Below are positions 33,693 to 42,034 of a stretch of DNA of 63,784 nt, one piece after another; within the stretch, counting starts at the first letter, position 1; every line of letters starts with the position of its first letter. The position numbers and the translations under genes were made by a program. The notes beneath the pieces were generated by a model. It was not told the origin of the DNA and did no database searches. It saw only the letters and a list, made by a program, of their open reading frames with translations. The DNA lies in NCBI GenBank assembly GCA_017383485.1, contig JAFNXM010000022.1, forward strand, positions 1 to 63,784, in the 5' to 3' direction. The stretch is from Bacteroidaceae bacterium. GTDB taxonomy: Bacteria > Bacteroidota > Bacteroidia > Bacteroidales > Bacteroidaceae.

Positions 33693-34805
33693 ATGAATAT
33701 CGAAATAGTCAGAGAATATTGCTTGAGCAAAGCGGGAGCGACCGAGGATTGCGCCTTTGGTCCAGACGGGGTCTTGTTTCGTATTTGCGACAAGATATTT
33801 GCTTATATCGACCTGAATCGTCCTGATCGCGTAGTGGTGAAATGTGATCCCGACAAGAGTATCACTTTGCGCGACACCTATCATGGTATTCATACGGCTT
33901 GGCATTGGAACAAGAAGCACTGGATAGAGATACATTTCGGAACGGATGTGCAAGACGAAATCGTTCTGCAACTGATTGACGAGTCCTATGAATTGGTCGT
34001 ATCCAAACTGCCGAAGAAAAAACTCGTCACCTTCCCCGAAATACCCCAGGGGTGGCACTATCATCACCTGTTTACGACAGACACAATAATGAACTTTCTG
34101 CAAGATACATCTTGCGAATCTATTGCAGCGAGTAACATAGACGAAACTATCGACTATATACTTGTCACAGCAGACCATCAGACAACTGGCAGGGGTCAGC
34201 GAGATCATCATTGGGAAGACGAAGATGGTGCAAACCTACTTGTCGGCATTAAGATGCGTAATCTGAACATACCTGTCAGTTGGCATTTCAAGCTTACCCA
34301 AATCTTTTCGATTGTTATAACAGATGCCCTGCGCACTTACCTTGGAACTCACGTAAAGATCAAATGGCCCAATGATATTTATGTAGACAAGAAGAAAATT
34401 GCAGGTATGATTTTTGAAAATAAGATTGAGGGAAATTGTATCGCTGAAAGCATCGTGGGCTTTGGTATTAATGTCAACCAAACGATATTTAATAGTGATG
34501 CCCCCAATCCTACTTCTCTGCATATCGAGCTAGGACATGAAATTGATCGCGCCGTTCTGCTAAGAAAAATCATCAAGCATTTACCTAAATTGATTGAGAT
34601 GGTCAAAAATGGTAAGTACAATCAGTTAGCATTTGATTACGAACGACGTCTTTATGCCTTAGACAAACATCACCTATATAAGGATAACGAAGGTCACTTC
34701 AAAGCCCAAATTCACGCTATCGCCGAAGACGGCATGCTGTCTTTAATGGATGAAATGGGGCGCGTAAGACATTATTATTTCAACGAAGTACAACTCATCA
34801 GATAG
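33693..34805 (+). CDS. MmcQ/YjbR domain fused to biotin-protein ligase (BirA)
   Basis: A ~370-residue protein with two families in one frame. Residues ~1-110 are an MmcQ/YjbR domain (EIVREYCLSKAGATEDCAFG, then SYELVVSKLPKK). Residues ~118-370 are the biotin ligase catalytic domain: ATP/biotin loop TGRGQRDHHWEDEDGANLL, KIKWPNDIYVDKKKIAGMIF with the substrate lysine, and the SH3-like C-terminal domain. There is no N-terminal HTH, so it is not a repressor. It attaches biotin to acyl-CoA carboxylase-type carriers. I prefer the ATG at 33693 over a TTG at 33684. MmcQ/YjbR function is unknown. Confidence 0.85.
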   Translation: MNIEIVREYCLSKAGATEDCAFGPDGVLFRICDKIFAYIDLNRPDRVVVKCDPDKSITLRDTYHGIHTAWHWNKKHWIEIHFGTDVQDEIVLQLIDESYELVVSKLPKKKLVTFPEIPQGWHYHHLFTTDTIMNFLQDTSCESIAASNIDETIDYILVTADHQTTGRGQRDHHWEDEDGANLLVGIKMRNLNIPVSWHFKLTQIFSIVITDALRTYLGTHVKIKWPNDIYVDKKKIAGMIFENKIEGNCIAESIVGFGINVNQTIFNSDAPNPTSLHIELGHEIDRAVLLRKIIKHLPKLIEMVKNGKYNQLAFDYERRLYALDKHHLYKDNEGHFKAQIHAIAEDGMLSLMDEMGRVRHYYFNEVQLIR

Positions 34806-34814
34806 TACATCTCC

Positions 34815-36119
34815 ATGAACCGACGTATATTAAATATCGCACTACCGAGCATCGTCTCCAATATATCCGTACCCTTGCTGGGCCTTGCCGATACTGCCAT
34901 CGTCGGCCACCTTGGCGCCACGGTTTATATCGGCGCTATCGCTGTCGGCACCCTTTTGTTCAACATGACATATTGGTTGTTCGGTTTCCTACGCCTTGGC
35001 ACAGGTGGACTAACCTCCCAGTCCTTTGGCGAAGGCAATACGGCGGAAAGTTTTCGCATATTGTTGCGCTCATTAGCCCTGGGTACGGCAATTGCAATAC
35101 TAATCTTACTATTTCAAAATCCTATCCTCGACTTTGCACTCAGTATTATTGCACCCAGTGAAGAGGTCGAACAATATGCGCGCACGTATTATAATATATT
35201 AATATGGGGGGCACCTGCCGTTTTGCTCCTATATTGTATGTCGGGATGGTTTCTGGGTATTCAAAAGGCAAAGTATGTGATGTACACCGTGCTGATGCAA
35301 AATTTCATCAACATACCTGTGAGCCTGCTCCTCGTATTCAAATTGGGCATGAAGGTCGAAGGCGTCGCACTGGGTACTTTGTCAGCCCAATATGCCTCGT
35401 TGTTCCTGGCATTTTTCCTATTGTTGAAAGAGCGAGGACTGTTTCAGTGGACAATGCTCAAGGGATGGCTGGATGGGCATCAGATACGCCGTTTCTTTGG
35501 TATCAATCTGAATATTTTCCTACGCACCTTGTGCCTAATTGCCGTCACCACGGGTTTCACATCTTTGGGGGCGAAGCAAGGCGATACGACATTGTCAGCA
35601 AATGCGCTACTCATGCAATTTTTCCTGCTTTTCTCCTATATCATAGATGGATTTGCCTTTGCCGGAGAGGCTTTGGGCGGACAATACTATGGTGCAAAGG
35701 ACAAAGAGAACTTTGTGCAAGTGACACGCAGGCTGTTTGTATGGGGAGCAGGTTTTGCATTAATATTTGTAGCGCTTTATGGTTTTGGTGGCGAACTACT
35801 ACTGCGTATACTTACCAACGAAGAAGGTGTCATCCAATACGCCTCGCACTACCTGCCCTACGTTGTGATGATTCCACTGATTAGTTTCTCGGCATTCCTG
35901 TTCGACGGCATTTTCATAGGTATCACCCACACTTTCCATATGCTCCTCTCCATGCTATTTGCTACGGCATTCTTTTTCATTTATGCTATCTATGCGCCCA
36001 CAGGCGACGGCAACGTAGCACTATGGATAGGATTCTTGGGATACCTCGGTTTGCGCGGATTGGTACTCTACGTCGTCTATCGACGATCAGTATTGTCGGA
36101 GATATCTGCTCTCCCATAA
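34815..36119 (+). CDS. MATE family efflux transporter (DinF-like)
   Basis: A 434-residue protein with about 12 membrane segments and the MATE start LNIALPSIVSNISVPLLGLA, then DTAIVGHLG. The second half repeats the pattern (FFGINLNIFLRTLCLIAVTT, SANALLMQFFLLFSYIIDGF). It likely exports drugs or metabolites with H+ or Na+; substrate unknown. It starts 9 bp after the BirA fusion gene, so it is the last gene of the run. A bidirectional terminator follows. Confidence 0.88.
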   Translation: MNRRILNIALPSIVSNISVPLLGLADTAIVGHLGATVYIGAIAVGTLLFNMTYWLFGFLRLGTGGLTSQSFGEGNTAESFRILLRSLALGTAIAILILLFQNPILDFALSIIAPSEEVEQYARTYYNILIWGAPAVLLLYCMSGWFLGIQKAKYVMYTVLMQNFINIPVSLLLVFKLGMKVEGVALGTLSAQYASLFLAFFLLLKERGLFQWTMLKGWLDGHQIRRFFGINLNIFLRTLCLIAVTTGFTSLGAKQGDTTLSANALLMQFFLLFSYIIDGFAFAGEALGGQYYGAKDKENFVQVTRRLFVWGAGFALIFVALYGFGGELLLRILTNEEGVIQYASHYLPYVVMIPLISFSAFLFDGIFIGITHTFHMLLSMLFATAFFFIYAIYAPTGDGNVALWIGFLGYLGLRGLVLYVVYRRSVLSEISALP

Positions 36120-36159
36120 GTTTTTTTTCATCTACTGATAATAGGTACAATATGTACAC

Positions 36160-36193
36160 AAAAAAACGTTTGCTGTATTAGCAAACGTTTTTT
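36160..36193. terminator. Bidirectional terminator, MATE gene / tRNA-Met
   Basis: AAAAAACGTTTGC (36161-36173) and its exact inverse (36181-36193) flank a 7 nt loop, with A and T runs on both sides. It ends both the rightward MATE transcript and the leftward tRNA. Confidence 0.85.
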
Positions 36194-36194
36194 G

Positions 36195-36268
36195 TAGCGA
36201 GAGTGGGTCACGATCCCACGACCTCCGGATTATGAATCCGACGCTCTAACCAGCTGAGCTATCTCGCC
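36195..36268 (-). tRNA. tRNA-Met (CAU), elongator type
   Basis: The gene is 74 nt. The cloverleaf reads GGCGAGA/UCUCGCU acceptor (one G-U at 1-72), GCUC/GAGC D arm, UCGGA/UCCGG anticodon stem and loop UUCAUAA with anticodon CAU, then GUGGG/CCCAC T stem. The discriminator is A and CCA is not encoded. Elongator Met fits better than Ile2(CAU) from the acceptor, but a lysidine-modified Ile2 cannot be excluded. The T loop is AUCGUGA instead of the usual UUCRAAU. It is on the minus strand, and its 3' end lies next to the shared terminator. Confidence 0.92.
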
Positions 36269-36469
36269 AACATCGGAGGTTTACTTCCGAATTGCGAGTG
36301 CAAAAGTAGCACTTTTATTTCAATCCTCCAAATCTTTTTACAAGAAAAAAGTAGAAATTTATAAAAATATAGTTTTTAGGACAGCCTTGCAAATGTAAAT
36401 TAAATGGGATTACAAGGCAACGCCATTATAGTTTTTTCCACCTATATCAAACCTAAGTTTCACAAACCA

Positions 36470-36566
36470 AGACCTTGTTAAAAAAAAGTCTAACCTTTTT
36501 TAAATTTCGCGACGCCTCGTTAAAATTTCGCGACGCCTCGTTAAAAAAAGGTTAAGGCTTTTTTTG
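36470..36566. repeat. Modular intergenic repeat, copy e
   Basis: It has two direct AATTTCGCGACGCCTCGTTA words flanked by ACCTTTTTTAA (36493-36503) and TTAAAAAAAGGT (36541-36552), which pair. Its tail GTTAAGGCTTTTTTT matches copy h. Confidence 0.7.
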
Positions 36567-36599
36567 AGCGCCCAAAAGGTCAGGAAAAACACATAAAAG

Positions 36600-36642
36600 A
36601 AAATCTCCCAAAAGGTAAAAATACCTGATGGGAGATTTTTTC
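36600..36642 (-). terminator. Terminator after the M60 peptidase gene
   Basis: AAATCTCCCA pairs with TGGGAGATTT; an inner AGGT/ACCT stem extends it. On the minus strand it ends in a T-rich tail (TTTTCTTTT). Confidence 0.7.
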
Positions 36643-36667
36643 TATTCTGTATAAGAGTACAGGTCGC

Positions 36668-39325
36668 TTACTTTTGGAAGCACTTCATACGTGTGCCATC
36701 ATAGCCCACAGCCATGATATAAGATGCGCCTGAGGGGAAGAGTACTCTGGTGTAAGTATCACCATTTTCAGGACCACCGAGACCATGACCTGAGATGCGC
36801 AGAAGTTGGCCATTTTCATCATAGGTTTCGAATGCCACTGCGTTCTTCCATGAAGAATGTTGCACCGTAACCTTTGTGCCAGAAAGCGTACATCCTGAAT
36901 TGAGCGTACCTTGCAAAGGCTTCTTTTCTGCATAGATTTCCCAGTTGAGGGCATTGATATAATTTACTTCAGCACCTGGCAGAGGATATCCCTTAGCTGC
37001 CACATGATCTTTCAGTTCTTTAATCATACCTTCAGTAATGATCAACCAACCATTGCTGTAGTCTGATACATACATCTTAACGGGGATGCACAAGCCAGCC
37101 TTTTCAAAGAATGGCACGAAGTTGATGCCTGTTGAGTCGCACACTTGCTTCATGAAGTTCATCTGCATTTGTCCGCTGGTCATACCAGAGAAATCACCCT
37201 TGCGCACAGATTCGATAAACTTAGCGTAAACATTTGGTGCGTAGCCGCATTGATGGCAGAACAACTGCAATTGCCATAGTGGCGCGAGCTTGACAAAGTG
37301 GTCGTAGTTACCATAAGTGACAGAGACTGTCTTGCCTGTTGACTTGCCATATTCGTCTACTTCTGCCACACTGACCTTTTCTGTAGGTGACTTGTAGTCT
37401 GGTCCCAATTGTTGTTGCCATGGTTTGCCCATACGAACACCTTGTTCCAAGTAGCAGTTGAAGCGTCCACCCTTCATGCCTGAGTAGTCGTCTTGACCAC
37501 TGATTTCGCTTTCCAGACGATACCATCCTGCACCATGCTTAAACTGTACCCAAGCACTATATATATTATTAGTAGTTTCGCCCAAGCCTGGCCATTTGAA
37601 ACCAGGAGTGATTTGGTTATTATGTCCTAATTCGTGTGCAAAACCCCAGAACTCGAAGTCCATGTGACTTGGCTTCATCCAAGCAGATACAGCATCGTCG
37701 TTAGCAGCAGCACCAATTCCGTCGGCAAACATAAATCCAGCCCAAACGACACGAGCGAATTGACGGTTCTTGGGTTCACGTCCGTAGAGTGAAAGTCCCA
37801 TGATTTCGCGTTCACGATAGATAGTATTGTCCAGATTCTGAGCCAAACTTTCTCCATCCTTTGGACAGTTTTCCAACAAGCGTTTCTTAGGATAAGCTAC
37901 CTGAATGCACTTAGTGCGGATATCAATGATGTCTGATGGTGCATTAGCCAAAAGCTTCACCCAGTCTTCGTTGGTATCACCGCGCTCAGCATCAAAGTAG
38001 CCATTGATCTTGCCCAGTGCGAAGTGGATCTTTATGTTTGGCAATTTGGCAAAGTCGTCATGATAATAGGATACGTATCCGTTGCCCAAGTTGAGAGGAG
38101 TGATGATATTCACACCGTTTCTGAGGGGATATGAAGTCTCTGGTTGACTGCCGCTACCACCAAAATCTTTGATGATGAGATTTACGGAAGAACCTTCTTG
38201 AATACCTTTGACGAACAATACTTGTGTCACACCCTTTTCAAAGTAAATACCTGTAGGGTTCTCATAGCGGTTGTATTGACTGCTTGTCTTGAGTTCATTT
38301 TGCAACGATGCCAAGTTTCTATATGGTTCAAATTCGCCCACACGATACTTAGTTTCATACTCACCACTATAGAGATATGATGCCAACTGACGCGCAAATG
38401 GATGTGCAGTACGGTTGATGTCTTCGAGAGTAACACCTGGCTTCAATTCAGCACAGAGTTCGTCTGTAAACAGAGACGTAAATGAACCATTGTCTGATGC
38501 TGTGAAGAATTCCATTTCGGCGCAAGACGCATAGTTATTCTTACCAGTCTTTACGGTAAACTTCACCTTGCTGACATTATCTACACCATCCTTGCCCATT
38601 TGCACTGTGAAAGGAGAAGAAGAGAATCCCATGTCCACATCCTTGACAAGAGTGACGAAGGTATTGGGCGCATCTGCTGTGGAGTATTCCACGGTCACTA
38701 CGCCAAAGTTACCATTCTCCTGACCGTCGACACGAGGTGTGTATATCAAATAGTCGACGTGAGGAGCATTGAGCAATTCGTAAGTCAAAGTAACGGGGAA
38801 CGTCGTACCTCCGCCCGACCACTTAGAATGGTAGTAGGTCGAAGTCTTGCCATCGTAGGTATTAGCAATACCTTCAGATGTGCTGTTTTGCGAAGAAGCT
38901 GTAGCAGTCTTTACGGTACACTTTGCGTCGCCAGTGAAAAGGGTTGCGCTATTGTTGCCCTTTTGTTCGACAACGAAATCCTTGACTTGTCCGTTGGGCA
39001 AGGTGATAGAGAAAACGCCCGACTTGGGTTCAGTCTTGTACCAGAAATCTGTTTTCACCTTCCAAAGGTTGCTGCTTTCCTTTTTCACCTTAAACCAATT
39101 ATTACCATCTGTTGTTGGGTTGATGGTGTAGTCGCAGTTGGAAAGAATATTCACATACGAAGTACCACCATTAGCACCGACGGCAATCTTGCCTGCAGGG
39201 AGCAACACAGTGGGGAGTTTGTTTTCAGAGGGCAAATCGTGCTGCACATTTTGTGCAACAGCTGAAGTGGCGAGTCCCATGAAGGTCACAGCACACCAAA
39301 GTTTGATTTTATTGATAGTTTTCAT
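36668..39325 (-). CDS. M60-like metallopeptidase with BACON and F5/8C domains
   Basis: An 885-residue secreted protein. A signal peptide (IKLWCAVTFMGLATSAVAQ) is followed by a BACON domain (~residues 40-125), a discoidin/F5-8C-like domain (~140-275: TSEGIANTYDGKTSTYYHSK) and an M60 domain whose zinc site is FAHELGHNNQ with the third ligand in GLGETTNNIY. M60 (enhancin-like) peptidases cut O-glycosylated mucins; BACON and F5/8C modules help bind mucin or carbohydrate. The C-terminal ~50 residues (NGQLLRISGHGLGGPE and FPSGASYIMAVG) resemble a degraded T9SS tail. Target mucin is inferred. The LRR gene follows upstream on the same strand (gap ~35 bp). Confidence 0.9.
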   Translation of the reverse strand: MKTINKIKLWCAVTFMGLATSAVAQNVQHDLPSENKLPTVLLPAGKIAVGANGGTSYVNILSNCDYTINPTTDGNNWFKVKKESSNLWKVKTDFWYKTEPKSGVFSITLPNGQVKDFVVEQKGNNSATLFTGDAKCTVKTATASSQNSTSEGIANTYDGKTSTYYHSKWSGGGTTFPVTLTYELLNAPHVDYLIYTPRVDGQENGNFGVVTVEYSTADAPNTFVTLVKDVDMGFSSSPFTVQMGKDGVDNVSKVKFTVKTGKNNYASCAEMEFFTASDNGSFTSLFTDELCAELKPGVTLEDINRTAHPFARQLASYLYSGEYETKYRVGEFEPYRNLASLQNELKTSSQYNRYENPTGIYFEKGVTQVLFVKGIQEGSSVNLIIKDFGGSGSQPETSYPLRNGVNIITPLNLGNGYVSYYHDDFAKLPNIKIHFALGKINGYFDAERGDTNEDWVKLLANAPSDIIDIRTKCIQVAYPKKRLLENCPKDGESLAQNLDNTIYREREIMGLSLYGREPKNRQFARVVWAGFMFADGIGAAANDDAVSAWMKPSHMDFEFWGFAHELGHNNQITPGFKWPGLGETTNNIYSAWVQFKHGAGWYRLESEISGQDDYSGMKGGRFNCYLEQGVRMGKPWQQQLGPDYKSPTEKVSVAEVDEYGKSTGKTVSVTYGNYDHFVKLAPLWQLQLFCHQCGYAPNVYAKFIESVRKGDFSGMTSGQMQMNFMKQVCDSTGINFVPFFEKAGLCIPVKMYVSDYSNGWLIITEGMIKELKDHVAAKGYPLPGAEVNYINALNWEIYAEKKPLQGTLNSGCTLSGTKVTVQHSSWKNAVAFETYDENGQLLRISGHGLGGPENGDTYTRVLFPSGASYIMAVGYDGTRMKCFQK

Positions 39326-39359
39326 AAGATTTCAAATTCTATTTTAGCGTGCATAAATA

Positions 39360-40766
39360 TTAGTGTACGATCACTTTTACACCAGCCACGATATATACGC
39401 CGGCGGGCATATTCCACGAGTGTTGACCTGCAGAGATATGAGTATTGACAAGGCGACGGCCACTCACATCAAAGATCTGCAAAGGCATTGGTGCAGCGTT
39501 TTTCACGACGATCTGTCCATCGTTGGCATAGACTTCTACGTCCTTGTCCTGAGTGACGCCATCCACGCCAGCAGGGTCGATCACGCGGAAGCTTTGAGAT
39601 TTCAAATTGACGCCGGGATAGTTGACCGAAGTGGCTTCGAGGTGTACTGAAGCAAAACCTTTGTAGAAAGTAAAGTCGGCATTTTTAGCCTTATAGTCGG
39701 TATTTTTCACCAACACTTCGCCTGTGGCATCGTTCACCCAATTCACAGAAAAACTAGCCAGGACGCCCCACGCATTATAGCGGGTCAGATCGTTCAGGCT
39801 GAGCACTTCGTTGATGTTGACCTTGTCTGTGATATAGAAGGGGCGTTGTGGTTCGATCACGAAGTGACGTACTGTATCCTTCTTAGTATTGTTGTACACG
39901 GTAACGAAGGATGATGGCGAGAGCTCGTTGTTTTCCACATAGAAAGCTTCCATCGTGCTCTTGTCATTCTTGTTGTGTGTGATTTTGGTCAACTCATTGT
40001 TTGACACGCTGAAGTTCTTGATTGAAGCCTTAGAGACATCGAGCGTAGTGAGTTTGTTGTTGTCCAACCAAAGTTCTTCGAGCGCTGTACAGTTCGAGAG
40101 GTCCAACGTTGTCAATTGATTGTTGAAGGCACAGAGTTGCACAGGATTTACGCCAGAACCAAGGGTGATCTTTGTCAATGCGTTGTTGTAGCACCAGAGG
40201 GTTTGCAACTTCTTTGGCACAGAAACTGCAAGCACAGTCAAGTTGTTGTCGTTGCAAATACACGTTTCCAATTCGTTCAGATTGGTAAAGTAGAATTTGC
40301 TGAGTGCATTGTGAGCGAAATTGACGTAATACAACTTTGTATTTTTGCTCAATGTCAATTCACTGAGTTCGTTGTTCGAGCAATCCAATACTTGCAACAC
40401 GGCAAGGGCTGAGGTATTGAGTGCAGTCAACTTGTTGTTCTTGCAATAGAGTGTAGCCAAGTTGGGAGTAGACTTGAAATTGATTGCCGTGATATCATTG
40501 TCTGAGCAATCAAAGTGGGTCAAAGCCAAATCTGTGGTCAGAGAGAGTGTTTCGCCCTGCACAGGTACTTTCACATTTTCGCCACTCACTGTAGTCTTGG
40601 CGTCGCTACCTTGCCATTGTAGCACGACGTTGACTCCCTCGTTGAAACTTAAGGTCAACTCCTCGCCCACCGCTTTGCTCGTGGTCACTTCGATGACATC
40701 TGCACTGACTGATGCGATGCCCAGGAAAGCGGCAAAGAGCGTTGTGCTTAAGATTTTCTTGTACAT
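39360..40766 (-). CDS. Leucine-rich-repeat protein with possible T9SS tail
   Basis: A 468-residue secreted protein. Signal peptide MYKKILSTTLFAAFLGIASV(SA). Residues ~95-280 hold about ten leucine-rich repeats of ~20-23 residues of the L-x-C/L-xNN-L type (LDCSNNELSELTLSKN, LWCYNNALTKITLG). A beta-rich region follows (residues ~290-400). The last ~70 residues (LQIFDVSGRRLVNTHISAGQ, then MPAGVYIVAGVKVIV) look like a type A T9SS sorting domain, so export across the outer membrane by type IX secretion is inferred. It probably binds protein or glycan at the cell surface. It is upstream of the M60 gene with a 34 bp gap. Confidence 0.75.
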   Translation of the reverse strand: MYKKILSTTLFAAFLGIASVSADVIEVTTSKAVGEELTLSFNEGVNVVLQWQGSDAKTTVSGENVKVPVQGETLSLTTDLALTHFDCSDNDITAINFKSTPNLATLYCKNNKLTALNTSALAVLQVLDCSNNELSELTLSKNTKLYYVNFAHNALSKFYFTNLNELETCICNDNNLTVLAVSVPKKLQTLWCYNNALTKITLGSGVNPVQLCAFNNQLTTLDLSNCTALEELWLDNNKLTTLDVSKASIKNFSVSNNELTKITHNKNDKSTMEAFYVENNELSPSSFVTVYNNTKKDTVRHFVIEPQRPFYITDKVNINEVLSLNDLTRYNAWGVLASFSVNWVNDATGEVLVKNTDYKAKNADFTFYKGFASVHLEATSVNYPGVNLKSQSFRVIDPAGVDGVTQDKDVEVYANDGQIVVKNAAPMPLQIFDVSGRRLVNTHISAGQHSWNMPAGVYIVAGVKVIVH

Positions 40767-40823
40767 GTGTAAATAATATTTTGATTTTACAATTTTCCCT
40801 TGATTATTTCTACCACCTTGTGA

Positions 40824-41534
40824 TTAGGCATGCACATATGTACCAATTTCCTCGCCGTCGAGTACTTTCTTCAAGTTGCCAACGATATCCATATTGAAGA
40901 CATAGACGGGCAGGTTGTTTTCCTTGCACATCGCAGTCGCCGTGATGTCCATCACACGGAGTCCACGTTGCAGCACTTCGTCGTAGGTAATATCTGTAAA
41001 CTTAGTCGCAGTAGGATCCTTCTCAGGGTCTGCTGTATAGATGCCGTCGACACGTGTACCCTTGAGCATTACATCTGCCTCGATCTCAACGCCGCGCAAT
41101 GACGAACCAGTATCTGTGGTGAAATAAGGGCTACCTGTACCACCGCTCATGATGACTACTTCGCCACGTTCCATAGCTTCGATAGCTTTCCATTTGCTAT
41201 AGAATTCGCCGATAGGTTCCATGCGGATCGCTGTCAGGACACGGTTCTTCACACCTACGGCATCGAGCGCACTGCTCAAGGCTAATGAATTGATGACCGT
41301 AGCGCACATGCCCATTTGGTCACCCTTGACACGGTCAAAGCCTTTGCCCGCACCACTCAGACCACGGAAGATATTACCGCCACCAATGACGATACCAATT
41401 TGCACACCGCGCTCGTTGGCTTCCTTGATTTGCAGGGCATACTCGTTCAGACGCTTTACGTCGATACCGTGGCCTTGTTCGCCCATCAAGCTTTCGCCAC
41501 TCAATTTCAAAAGGATTCGATTAAATTTATTCAT
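40824..41534 (-). CDS. pyrH: UMP kinase PyrH
   Basis: PyrH phosphorylates UMP to UDP and is hexameric in bacteria. At 236 residues it has the usual length, with the N-terminal LLKLSGESLMG, the GGGNIFRG loop, and the KGTRVDGIYTADPEKDP region. It is transcribed leftward with a good promoter at 41620-41652 and stands alone; the frr gene often linked to pyrH elsewhere is not adjacent. Confidence 0.95.
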   Translation of the reverse strand: MNKFNRILLKLSGESLMGEQGHGIDVKRLNEYALQIKEANERGVQIGIVIGGGNIFRGLSGAGKGFDRVKGDQMGMCATVINSLALSSALDAVGVKNRVLTAIRMEPIGEFYSKWKAIEAMERGEVVIMSGGTGSPYFTTDTGSSLRGVEIEADVMLKGTRVDGIYTADPEKDPTATKFTDITYDEVLQRGLRVMDITATAMCKENNLPVYVFNMDIVGNLKKVLDGEEIGTYVHA

Positions 41535-41582
41535 AGCATTAAAGTTTTAAGTTCGTTAAAAAATAAAATTCAGCACACTTAC

Positions 41583-41616
41583 AAGCGCTCGCGCGTAGGC
41601 GCATGCGCGCATTACG
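41583..41616. promoter_or_regulatory. CG-alternating patch in the pyrH leader
   Basis: AAGCGCTCGCGCGTAGGCGC and ATGCGCGCATTACG form overlapping palindromes (AGCGCT, GCATGC, TGCGCGCA) between the pyrH promoter and start, similar to the patch at 4112. They could act as leader structure or a binding site. Confidence 0.3.
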
Positions 41617-41619
41617 TAG

Positions 41620-41652
41620 CAAAGGTACAATTTTACGTTGACTTTATGCAAA
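41620..41652 (-). promoter_or_regulatory. pyrH promoter
   Basis: On the minus strand TTTG (41649-41652), 21 bp spacer, TACCTTTG (41620-41627). Confidence 0.6.
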
Positions 41653-41782
41653 CAAACCAAGACTTTTTTGCATATATGCAGACGAGAAAAAAATTCTACC
41701 TATGAAAGATTTATGATTATTTAACAGTCAAGAAAAATGATTCTATATTTTTTTGAACAAACCAAGGGGAAAATAAAATTTG

Positions 41783-41840
41783 TCAAGACTTTTTTAAAAC
41801 TTTCCAAGACCTTATAAAAATTTTGCGACGGCTTGTTTTT
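41783..41840. repeat. Modular intergenic repeat, copy f (short)
   Basis: AAGACTTTTTTAAAA, CCAAGACCTTATAAAAA and TTTTGCGACGGCTTG are recognisable, degraded relative to the other copies. Confidence 0.5.
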
Positions 41841-41850
41841 GCACAAAAAA

Positions 41851-41890
41851 GCACAAAAAATGGGAGGAAATTCATTGAGAAATCCCTCCC
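41851..41890 (-). terminator. Terminator after the glsB-like gene
   Basis: On the minus strand GGGAGG pairs with CCTCCC around a ~18 nt loop, followed by ATTTTTTT. It lies ~150 bp beyond the glsB-like stop codon. Confidence 0.55.
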
Positions 41891-42034
41891 TACTATACTT
41901 GTTGCAAAGATAATACATTTTTATCCGAAGTCCAAATCGGATTTACATTTATTTACATTTACACACAACGCATATATGCAGAAAATATGCAAACGAAACA
42001 AACTTGATTCGGCCTTAAATTAGGGTAAAAATAT

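Larger units (their letters stand above)
36269..36667. other. 400 bp gap upstream of the tRNA and after the M60 gene
   Basis: It contains modular repeat copy e (36470-36566), the M60 gene terminator (36600-36642) and probably the tRNA promoter just beyond 36268. No ORF is seen. Confidence 0.65.
41535..42034. other. 500 bp gap between pyrH and the glsB-like gene
   Basis: It contains a CG-alternating patch (41583-41616), the pyrH promoter (41620-41652), modular repeat copy f (41783-41840) and the glsB terminator hairpin (41861-41890). No ORF is convincing. Confidence 0.65.

Noticed and set aside
36195-36268. tRNA-Ile2 (lysidine) as the identity
   Set aside because: The acceptor GGCGAGA and overall body fit elongator tRNA-Met better; kept only as a minor alternative.
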